Source: an uncultured Lachnospiraceae bacterium | GTDB taxonomy: Bacteria > Bacillota > Clostridia > Lachnospirales > Lachnospiraceae | Length of the DNA stretch: 16,727 nucleotides | NCBI GenBank assembly: GCA_910588825.1 | Contig: CAJURF010000080.1 | Coordinates: 1 to 16,727 of the forward strand | Direction of reading: 5' to 3' | Shown: piece by piece, positions 7,590-14,110 of the stretch | Layout of the letters: each line of letters opens with the position of its first letter | Numbering within the stretch: the stretch's first letter is position 1 | Program-made: the position numbers and the translations under genes | The notes under the pieces: generated by a model | Told to the model about the DNA's origin: nothing | What the model saw: only the letters and a program-made list of their open reading frames with translations | Databases searched by the model: none

Positions 7590-9269
7590 ATGACATTTAA
7601 GGTGGGCGTTGGCAAATCAGATTTTGAAGCACTGCGCAAATCTAATAATTATTATGTTGATAAAACAGATATCATGTATGAGCTGGCAGAAGAAACAGAC
7701 AATCAGGTCACGCTGTTTACCAGACCGCGAAGATTTGGAAAGACTTTGATGTTGAGCATGTTGTCAAATTTTTTCAGCATAAGAAAAGAAAGCAAAAGTA
7801 TATTTGAAGGCCTTAAGATTACAGCGCATCAAGAATTCTGCAGGAACTGGATGAATCAGTATCCTGTGCTTTTTATCTCTTTTAAGGATGCTGAATCAGA
7901 GGAGTTTGGCGTTGCGTATGACAAATTGAAAAATAGTATTGCGGACATCTGCAAAGGAATGCCTGACTTAGGGGTATCGCCTGCCGTTAATCCGGCTGAT
8001 GCGGAAATTTTCAGGAGATTGATGTTCAATCAGGCTTCCCATGCTGAAGTACAGGGAGCTCTCAAAACAATCATGAGGATGATGTACGGGATTTATGGTA
8101 AAAAAGTGATTCTCTTGATTGATGAATATGATGTTCCTCTGGCAAAGGCCAGTGAGAATGGCACAAAGACGAATCTGTATTATACTTCTATGCTTGATGT
8201 GGTCAAAGGTATCATGAGCGCCTCCCTTAAAGATAATGAATTTCTGGAATTCGCTGTAATCACCGGATGTCTTCGTATTGCGAAGGAGAGCCTTTTTACC
8301 GGTACGAATAACTTCGCTTCGTATTCTGTATTGGACGAAGATTTCTCTGGATACTTTGGATTTTCGGCGGATGAAGTAGATGAGATTTTGAACGCTGCTG
8401 ACTGTAAGGATAAAGCAGATGTCATAAAAGAATGGTACGACGGCTATGCGTTTGGCAACAGCTGTGTATACTGCCCCTGGGATGTGATGAACTATATGTC
8501 AGCACTGAAGAAAAGAAAAAACGCGAAACCGAAGAATTACTGGAAGTTCACAAGCCATAACAAAATCCTTCTTACCTTTGTACAGCGGACAGACTTTGAT
8601 GTAACAGCGAAATTTGAGACTCTCCTAAATGGCGGGACAGTGACTCAGTTCATTACTGATGAACTTACTTATGATACTCTCTACGCGTCAGAGGATAACC
8701 TGTGGAGTGTGCTCCTTATGACCGGATATATTACAAAGGCAGATCCCGGTGAAGAGGGAGAGACAGTTTCACTGAAAATCCCCAACAAGGAGATTGGGTC
8801 TATATTTGAGGACACAGTAGCTGCGTATTTTAAAAATACAGCAGACACATCAACCCTCAACCACCTTATCAACGCATTGTGGGATAGTGATGAGGCAGAA
8901 GCCTCCAGGGTGCTGTCAGACCTTTTATGGTACACGATCAGTTACAATGATTATCATGAGGACTATTATCACGCTTTCCTTGCGGGAATCTTCGTGGGGC
9001 GGGGATACCATGTGGAGTCAAATAAAGAGAAGGGGTTAGGCAGACCAGATATATTGCTCAAGGATAAAAGGAAGCGCCGGGCAATTATTATAGAAGCAAA
9101 GAAGTCAAAAAAGGAATCTGATATGGATAAGGATTGTGATGAGGCGGTCCACCAGATTATTACGCGGAAATATGCAGAAGGGCTTTATGGATATACACAG
9201 ATTTTCTGTTACGGGATTTCTTTTTTTCAGAAGCAGGCCAAGGTAAAAAGACTGCCTGCTCCCGCATGA
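7590..9269 (+). CDS. AAA family ATPase with C-terminal PD-(D/E)XK nuclease-like domain
   Basis: This 559-residue protein belongs to the AAA-ATPase_like (PF09820) plus PDDEXK_9 (PF08011) family, expanded in gut Firmicutes and Bacteroidetes and of unknown function. It opens with the family hallmark FKVGVGKSDFEALRKSNNYY, then VDKT and a P-loop RPRRFGKT (45-52). Walker B is VILLIDEYDVP, near residue 177. The C-terminal nuclease-like core has Asp487 in GRPDI and the Glu502-Ala-Lys504 motif in IIIEAKKSK, so the D...EXK pattern is preserved. I place the start at 7590 because GGAAAGGGG lies just upstream and the conserved N-terminus begins there; an ATG at 7524 would add 22 unrelated residues. It stands alone on the plus strand beside a remnant of its own family. 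Confidence 0.9.
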   Translation: MTFKVGVGKSDFEALRKSNNYYVDKTDIMYELAEETDNQVTLFTRPRRFGKTLMLSMLSNFFSIRKESKSIFEGLKITAHQEFCRNWMNQYPVLFISFKDAESEEFGVAYDKLKNSIADICKGMPDLGVSPAVNPADAEIFRRLMFNQASHAEVQGALKTIMRMMYGIYGKKVILLIDEYDVPLAKASENGTKTNLYYTSMLDVVKGIMSASLKDNEFLEFAVITGCLRIAKESLFTGTNNFASYSVLDEDFSGYFGFSADEVDEILNAADCKDKADVIKEWYDGYAFGNSCVYCPWDVMNYMSALKKRKNAKPKNYWKFTSHNKILLTFVQRTDFDVTAKFETLLNGGTVTQFITDELTYDTLYASEDNLWSVLLMTGYITKADPGEEGETVSLKIPNKEIGSIFEDTVAAYFKNTADTSTLNHLINALWDSDEAEASRVLSDLLWYTISYNDYHEDYYHAFLAGIFVGRGYHVESNKEKGLGRPDILLKDKRKRRAIIIEAKKSKKESDMDKDCDEAVHQIITRKYAEGLYGYTQIFCYGISFFQKQAKVKRLPAPA

Positions 9270-9287
9270 TCCGGCTTTTTCCGGCTA

Positions 9288-9322
9288 AGGCACTGTAATT
9301 TATTAATTAAATTACAGTGCCT
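9288..9322. repeat. Perfect 15-bp palindrome before the DUF4143 gene
   Basis: The arm AGGCACTGTAATTTA (9288-9302) and its exact complement (9308-9322) flank a 5-base loop, TTAAT. It begins 18 bases after the stop of the upstream ATPase gene. Without a GC-rich stem or a T-tract it is a poor intrinsic terminator. It shares the core AGGNACTGTA with the palindrome at the other end of the next gene. Confidence 0.85.
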
Positions 9323-9347
9323 AAAATGCGCTCAAATTGCATTTTAG
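9321..9347. repeat. Second inverted repeat, 9-bp arms
   Basis: CTAAAATGC (9321-9329) and GCATTTTAG (9339-9347) pair around a 9-base loop. It abuts the 15-bp palindrome and ends three bases before the -35 box of the downstream promoter, so it could be an operator or part of a mobile-cassette end. Confidence 0.75.
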
Positions 9348-9349
9348 TC

Positions 9350-9377
9350 TTGACTTTTCTCCGATTCTGGCTACAAT
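9350..9377 (+). promoter_or_regulatory. Promoter of the AAA_14/DUF4143 gene
   Basis: TTGACT (9350-9355) and TACAAT (9372-9377) are spaced by 16 bases, each one mismatch from the sigma-A consensus, and lie 35 bases before the ATG. This is the clearest promoter in the window. The adjacent inverted repeats suggest that it could be repressed or structurally insulated. Confidence 0.65.
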
Positions 9378-9412
9378 AAGATTAAATCGTGTTTTAGCCA
9401 GGAGGTTTGGAT

Positions 9413-10636
9413 ATGGCATATATTAAAAGGGATTTGGAACCAAAAATTTTATCGTTGTCCAGGGAATATTCAGCCATTCTGATCACTGGCCCAAGACAGG
9501 TGGGAAAAACTACTGTTTTGCGCCAATTGATGCATAAAAACAGAACTTATGTCACGCTGGACGATCTTGAAGACCGATCCATGGCTCAAAATGATCCTGC
9601 GCTTTTCCTCCAACTGCACAGCCGTCCGGTTCTTATCGATGAAGTTCAGTATGCTCCACAGCTTTTTTCATACATTAAAATTGAAATTGACAATGGCGCT
9701 GAACCCGGAAGTTTCTGGCTTACAGGTTCCCAGGCATTCCATATGATGGAACTGGCACAGGAATCACTGGCAGGAAGGGCAGCTCTCCTTCACATGCCAT
9801 CCTTGTCGCAACATGAAATTTATGGCAGCGGGGATACTTCACCTTTTTCAATTGATCTGAATGCGCTAAAGGAAAGAGAGAAAACACACGCACCTGCAGA
9901 CATACAGGAAATCTATCAGCGTATCTGGAAGGGCTCCATGCCAGGATTCATCAGTGGTCGTTTTTCCGACCGGGATGTTTTCTACAGCAGTTACCTTCAA
10001 ACCTATATTGACAGAGACGTCAGTGAGCTTATCCATTTAACCGACAAGCTGATATTTCGTGATTTTATTCGTGCGGCAGCTTGCCGTATTGGACAATTAC
10101 TAAACATTCACGATATTGCTCAGGATGTGGGGGTATCTGACGATACCGCAAAGCGTTGGCTGCAGGTTTTAGAAAAATCGGATATTATTTTTTATCTTCG
10201 TCCCTACTCCAACAATCTTCTGAAACGCACTGTAAAAACTCCTAAGCTGTATTTTTTTGACACAGGGCTTGTTGCCTATCTTACAAAATACAGTTCGCCT
10301 GACATTTTGGCAAATGGGGCCTTAAACGGTGCAATCCTTGAAAACTATGCAGTGTCTGAGTTTTTGAAAACCTACCAAAACAATGCGAAGGAATGTCTAT
10401 TGTGGTACTATCGCGATAAAGAGATGCATGAGATCAATATGCTGATTGAAAGTGATGGTATGCTGCACCCTCTGAAGGTCAAGCGCTCCGTGAATCCAGG
10501 TAACGGACTGATCGGGGCATTCGATATTTTAAATAGAGGCAGCGTCCCCAAAGGAAAGGGCGCCCTTCTCTGTATGCGCTCCACACTATCAGCTGTAAAT
10601 AGCGACAACTATATTATCCCCATTTGGATGATATAA
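9413..10636 (+). CDS. AAA_14/DUF4143 ATP-binding protein
   Basis: This 407-residue protein has the two-domain layout of the AAA_14 (PF13173) plus DUF4143 (PF13635) family, common in accessory regions of bacteria and archaea and of unknown role. The P-loop is GPRQVGKT (26-33), Walker B is PVLIDEVQYAP, and FWLTGSQ is the sensor-like strand. The DUF4143 part includes YIDRDVSELIHL, a helix-turn-helix-like DIAQDVGVSDDTAKRWL and FFDTGLVAYL. The usual nuclease-like end, E-(V/I)-D then E-(V/I)-K, is altered to HEINMLIE and LKVK, so catalysis there seems unlikely. The ATG at 9413 follows AGGAGG by 7 nt; a TTG at 9407 is less likely. The stop codon sits at the edge of a large palindrome. It has its own promoter and no operon partner. 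Confidence 0.9.
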   Translation: MAYIKRDLEPKILSLSREYSAILITGPRQVGKTTVLRQLMHKNRTYVTLDDLEDRSMAQNDPALFLQLHSRPVLIDEVQYAPQLFSYIKIEIDNGAEPGSFWLTGSQAFHMMELAQESLAGRAALLHMPSLSQHEIYGSGDTSPFSIDLNALKEREKTHAPADIQEIYQRIWKGSMPGFISGRFSDRDVFYSSYLQTYIDRDVSELIHLTDKLIFRDFIRAAACRIGQLLNIHDIAQDVGVSDDTAKRWLQVLEKSDIIFYLRPYSNNLLKRTVKTPKLYFFDTGLVAYLTKYSSPDILANGALNGAILENYAVSEFLKTYQNNAKECLLWYYRDKEMHEINMLIESDGMLHPLKVKRSVNPGNGLIGAFDILNRGSVPKGKGALLCMRSTLSAVNSDNYIIPIWMI

Positions 10637-10701
10637 GGAATTGTAGGGAAATAACCTGAAACATTTTGCGCAATCTGTTTAGGTTATTTTCTACAGTTCC
10701 T
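10636..10701. repeat. 66-base imperfect palindrome after the DUF4143 gene
   Basis: The left half begins AGGAATTGTAGGGAAATAAC and the right half, read as its complement, begins AGGAACTGTAGAAAATAACC. The match continues through AACCT and AAACA to a TTGCGCAA centre, with a one-base bulge and few mismatches. It overlaps the last base of the DUF4143 stop codon and also contains the stop of the convergent heptose pseudogene. It could be a bidirectional terminator, although no T-tract is present, or an end of a mobile cassette. Confidence 0.8.
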
Positions 10702-11595
10702 AATGCACTGCCCAGAAATAAACTCCACTGCATCCAGCAGATTACCGGCTTTAGCATCCTGTCCATAATCGTCCCCGCCGCCGTCACTTTCCCCCTTCTT
10801 TCTGCCCACCAGCACAGTTCTGCACCCAGCCGCCTTTCCGGCCTTGGCGTCCCCATATCTTTCACATATTCAGGGGAATCATAGACAAATATAAGATTCC
10901 TGCCTGCCAGCGGCTTCAACAGCTGCCGATCCAGATCCACTTTGATTAATTTCCCATCCGGTCCTTTCCTGCCAACTTGCATCTGCATTGATACCGGCTA
11001 TATCAAAGATTCTAGTGTTCATCACATGCAGTCCTGCATTGACACGGTTTTTATAATACAGTGGTCTGGCATCTTCTTTCGTCAGCCAGCGGACCACTCT
11101 GCCCCCGCTGTCGGAAATAATCAGCCCGCTGTCGTAAGGATGGCTGTTGGGATGGGTAAACAGTGTGGCCAGTCCCCCATGGGATTGATGAAATGCCACA
11201 AAACGATTAAAATCTATGTGGAACACCGCATCCCCATTCAGTAGGAGAAAATCACTGCCATTCTCCTCTAAACCGCCAAGTTTGCCGCTTTTCCACAATT
11301 TAAAAAGAGCCCCTGCATTGCCCAGAGGAGTTTCTTCTATATAATATTCTATCTCCACGCCAAAGGGCCTGCCTGTAGCGGGGGAAATCTTACTTCCGTC
11401 ACCAAAATAATCCATAATCACGGAACTTAAATGGGAAACCGTAAGAAGGATATCCCGGAATCCCTGTTCCCGCAGACATTCAATCTCATGCTCCAGCACC
11501 GGCTTTCCCCCTATTTCTATCATAGGCTTTGGAATGTGGCCGGCCACCGGACGAATCCGTGTGCCGCGTCCGCCTGCCATAATAATTGTCTTCAT
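10684..11595 (-). pseudogene. Broken heptose-1-phosphate nucleotidyltransferase/HAD phosphatase fusion
   Basis: The first frame, from ATG 11595, reads MKTIIMAGGRGTRIRPVAGH, a sugar-phosphate nucleotidyltransferase with the GGxGTR and KP motifs and later LLLNGDAVF and YYKNRVNAGLHVMNTRIF. At 10977 one extra A shifts the frame; the shifted frame continues as VDLDRQLLKPLAG and YDSPEYVKDMGTP. At 10846-10851 (GACGCC) the sequence jumps, in a third frame, into the last 55 residues of a HAD phosphatase: DAKAGKAAGCRTVLVG, then NLLDAVEFISGQ, stopping at 10684. The ancestor was therefore probably a nucleotidyltransferase-HAD fusion of the ADP/GDP-D-glycero-D-manno-heptose pathway, with most of the HAD domain deleted. 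It follows a gmhA remnant by 7 bases, which supports the pathway. It should not make a working enzyme. HddC and GmhB are the nearest known roles. Confidence 0.82.
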
Positions 11596-11602
11596 ATATT
11601 TT

Positions 11603-11797
11603 CTATGCTCCAAAAAATTGATCTTCCAGCATCAGACACCAGCAGTGGTAAATGGGCAGGTGGAGTTCCTGTACCATATAAGTCTCCACTTCAGGAACCT
11701 TCACCGCCACATCGGAAACTAGGGCCAGCCCACCGCCGTCGGCTCCCGTCAGCCCAATGACTTTAAGCCCCGCCGCCCTTGCCACTACAGTCTCACT
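11603..11797 (-). pseudogene. gmhA: C-terminal remnant of phosphoheptose isomerase
   Basis: The frame reads TVVARAAGLKVIGLTGADGG, then VSDVAVKVPEVETYMVQELH and LPIYHCWCLMLEDQFFGA. This is the conserved C-terminal third of GmhA, the SIS-domain enzyme converting sedoheptulose 7-phosphate to D-glycero-D-manno-heptose 7-phosphate. About 63 residues remain of an expected 190-200; the active-site serine/threonine loop of the N-terminal part is gone. The 5' end runs directly into the UroD-like gene, whose TGA stop lies inside the remnant's first codons. An ATG at 11803 is in frame but cannot start a functional enzyme. The remnant is followed by the broken nucleotidyltransferase gene, so a heptose operon once stood here. 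Confidence 0.85.
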
Positions 11798-12995
11798 CCC
11801 CATTAAATTCCTTCACCGCATCGATCATAGCCGCAATATTCTCCACAGGTGTCTTCGCCTGGATAATATGTACTGCGTTGTAAATAAACCCGCCTCCTTT
11901 CGCGAAAATTTCACATCTTCTCAGCACCTGATCCCGGACCTGCTGGGGCGTGCCAAAGGGCAGTTCTTTCTGGGTGTCCACCCCGCCGCCCCAGAAAGAG
12001 ATATCCTTTCCAAACTCCTGTTTCAGCTCCTGGGGGTCCATATTGTCCGCGGAAGTCTGTACCGGGTTTAATGCGTCAAATCCGGATTCAATGAGCAGGG
12101 GAATCAGGGGGCGCACCGCTCCGCAGCAATGCTTTAATATTTTCCAGCTGGTGTTTTTGTGAATCCAGTCATTAGCCCTTTTATAATAGGGCATATAAAC
12201 TTCCCGGAATACTTCCGGCGATACAAACAGGCTGTGCTGGTGGGACAGGTCCGTGGCACAGGTGAACGCCACTTCGATCATGTCCCCGCACACTTCATTG
12301 ATCCTTCGCAGATTCTCAATGGCAATATCTGTCTGCCGGTCAAAAACTTCTTTTACAAAGTCTTCTCTGAGAAGGGGAGACATATACCACTCTGTATAGT
12401 CGCGGATTCCTTTGGGATGTTTCATTCCCACTCCAGGTATATCAGCCGCATCTCCCAGTCCCATTCCCGGCGCCGCCAGCACCACGGCCCGCCCCTGGCG
12501 GCAGCCTTCTTCTGCCTGGGCTTTGATGTACTGGAGGTTGTCGTCGTCCAGGACTTTCCACTCCTCGATCTGGTCCTCCACCCGCAGGTCTTCTTCCTCA
12601 AACGGCTCCTGCCGGATAATCGCGTCAAAGTACACCGACTGGGCAGGCATATGGCCGGACGCAGGGGCGGTTAAATCCCCCTGGGGATGCACATAATAGC
12701 CCCCTTTGCCGTCCGGCTGGGGATTGAACCCTTCCGGCACCAGAATGGTCTGTCCGTCCGGATTCACCCACTCTTTGACCTTATCTCTGGGGAATCCAAA
12801 CATAGACCCATTGGGGTATGCCGCCGCACAGTCCACTCCCATGGCGTCTGCCAGGTCTTCCTCGATGATGCCGGCCATGGTGTACACATCCACCACCTCC
12901 ACCGGGCGCTTTTTAAGGCCATAATAATCCCGCAGCTGGGCAATGCAGCTCACATGCATGGTGGAATCGTTGGTACCCCCAAAGTCTACCGCCAT
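11793..12995 (-). CDS. Uroporphyrinogen decarboxylase-family (MtaA-like) protein, proper start out of frame
   Basis: This 400-residue frame is a UroD-superfamily protein of the kind that moves methyl groups to or from corrinoids, rather than a heme enzyme. It has the zinc-type HCCG motif (His289, Cys290-Cys291) and GGGFIYNAVHIIQAKTP near the end. The natural start appears to be the ATG at 13047, which has AGGAG in front, but that frame stops after 12 codons. From 13031 on, the codons for ERVKTSLNHKEPDKMAVDFG lie in the other frame, because an AG repeat has four units where five would keep the frame. The ATG at 12995 has no ribosome binding site; restart after the stop at 13009-13011 could give weak expression. 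It lies 25 bases after the substrate-binding protein gene, so it belonged to the sugar operon. The substrate is unknown. Confidence 0.8.
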   Translation of the reverse strand: MAVDFGGTNDSTMHVSCIAQLRDYYGLKKRPVEVVDVYTMAGIIEEDLADAMGVDCAAAYPNGSMFGFPRDKVKEWVNPDGQTILVPEGFNPQPDGKGGYYVHPQGDLTAPASGHMPAQSVYFDAIIRQEPFEEEDLRVEDQIEEWKVLDDDNLQYIKAQAEEGCRQGRAVVLAAPGMGLGDAADIPGVGMKHPKGIRDYTEWYMSPLLREDFVKEVFDRQTDIAIENLRRINEVCGDMIEVAFTCATDLSHQHSLFVSPEVFREVYMPYYKRANDWIHKNTSWKILKHCCGAVRPLIPLLIESGFDALNPVQTSADNMDPQELKQEFGKDISFWGGGVDTQKELPFGTPQQVRDQVLRRCEIFAKGGGFIYNAVHIIQAKTPVENIAAMIDAVKEFNGE

Positions 12996-13030
12996 TTTAT
13001 CTGGTTCTTTATGATTTAACGATGTTTTTA

Positions 13031-13057
13031 CTCTCTCTGCCTGTCATTTTATTCTCC
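13031..13057 (-). other. Ribosome binding site, start codon and AG-repeat frameshift of the UroD-like gene
   Basis: AAAGGAGAATAAAATG places a strong ribosome binding site before the ATG at 13047. Fifteen residues of homology then depend on the repeat AGAGAGAG (13031-13038). With one more AG unit the frame would read MTGRERVKTSLNHKEPDKMA, as expected for the family; as it stands, it stops at 13009-13011. Confidence 0.75.
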
Positions 13058-13072
13058 TTTCCTGCCTGAACC

Positions 13073-14110
13073 CTATTCCCAGGTACTCATATCTCTTAAC
13101 GTATCGCCGAATGTATCTACGTTGTCTTTATTTACAAACACAGTTCCGGAATCGTTGATCTTATTTTCCGGTTCTTTCCCTTCTGTCTGGTATTCCACAA
13201 TCCATTTGGCAGCCTGATATCCCATGCGGTAGTAATTCTGGCTCATGGTTCCATACACTTTGCCTTCCCGGATGAGATCCAGAATCTCCGCCGTGTCGTC
13301 AATGGACATAATGGTGAGTTTATCGGCAATCCCCATTTCACCGGCCACCTGGGCGGCCCCCACTGCGCCTGCCGGGGATACATTGGCACACACATTCACC
13401 TCCGGATAGGTGGTGTACAGATTCTGCCATAAGTCCACAGAGGTCTGTAAATCGTCGTTATTTTCCTCCAGGGTCAGCTCCTGATAACCATCCACACTTT
13501 CGAATACACTTTTATAGCCGTTTGTGGTGTCAATCACAGAGGAATTGGTGATGGTGCTGCCCACATATATCACCTGCGGTTTCTCATCTCCCAGTCTCCC
13601 CATGACTTCCTCTGCCGCCATGGCCCCCAGAGTCTCTCCATCCGTGCCGATGTAAGCAAAATACGGCGCTTCCATATCGCTTCCCGCATTGACCAGCACC
13701 ACAGGTATCCCCGCTTCATCTGCCTGCTTCATCACATTAACCATGGCTTCCGGATTCAGCCCGCAGGTGATAATTCCGTCTGCGCCTTCTGCAATGGCGA
13801 TCTCAATCTGCTTGATCATGGAATCCACATCAATGTTTGCAGGTCCCACCCAGTCTCCGGCAAATCCCATGTCCTTGGCCGCCGCGTCAAATCCCTCTTT
13901 GGAAACCAGCCATACATCGCTGGCCAGAAGCGGCGTTACATAGACAATATGCAGGTCTTCGGCATTTTTCTTCTCCTTTTGTTCCGCCTTATCGGAACCG
14001 CTTTCTGATGACGATGAACTGCCTGCCGATTCATCCATAGATTTACATCCTCCCAAAGCTGATACCGCCAGCACCAGAATCAACAACATTCCCCATACTC
14101 TTTTTTTCAT
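13073..14110 (-). CDS. Sugar ABC transporter substrate-binding lipoprotein
   Basis: This 345-residue protein is an RbsB-type periplasmic-binding-protein-like receptor (Peripla_BP_4). It has a lipoprotein signal with a KKR n-region, a hydrophobic core and the lipobox ALGGC at Cys22, then a serine/glutamate-rich linker (about 27-50). The two-lobed domain follows, from LHIVYVTPLLASDVWLVSKE through ADGIITCGLNPEAM and IPVVLVNAGSD to LTIMSIDDTAEIL and a closing YRMGYQAAKWIVEY. It captures an unidentified sugar or sugar-like ligand outside the membrane. AAGGAG stands before the ATG, which overlaps the ATPase stop codon by 4 nt. The cognate permease is truncated, so this receptor may have no transporter of its own. 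Confidence 0.92.
   Translation of the reverse strand: MKKRVWGMLLILVLAVSALGGCKSMDESAGSSSSSESGSDKAEQKEKKNAEDLHIVYVTPLLASDVWLVSKEGFDAAAKDMGFAGDWVGPANIDVDSMIKQIEIAIAEGADGIITCGLNPEAMVNVMKQADEAGIPVVLVNAGSDMEAPYFAYIGTDGETLGAMAAEEVMGRLGDEKPQVIYVGSTITNSSVIDTTNGYKSVFESVDGYQELTLEENNDDLQTSVDLWQNLYTTYPEVNVCANVSPAGAVGAAQVAGEMGIADKLTIMSIDDTAEILDLIREGKVYGTMSQNYYRMGYQAAKWIVEYQTEGKEPENKINDSGTVFVNKDNVDTFGDTLRDMSTWE

Noticed and set aside
9281..9322. Intrinsic terminator after the first ATPase gene
   Set aside because: The palindrome is perfect but AT-rich, and no T-tract follows on the plus strand, so a terminator call is not supported.
7253..10701. CRISPR array, integrase or transposase associated with the ATPase island
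   Set aside because: No regularly spaced direct repeats and no recombinase or transposase motifs were seen in any frame, so a named mobile element is not claimed.
10614..10988. 124-residue minus-strand ORF as an independent gene
   Set aside because: Its first part continues the nucleotidyltransferase after a frameshift, and the rest is an out-of-frame reading of the HAD remnant and the palindrome.
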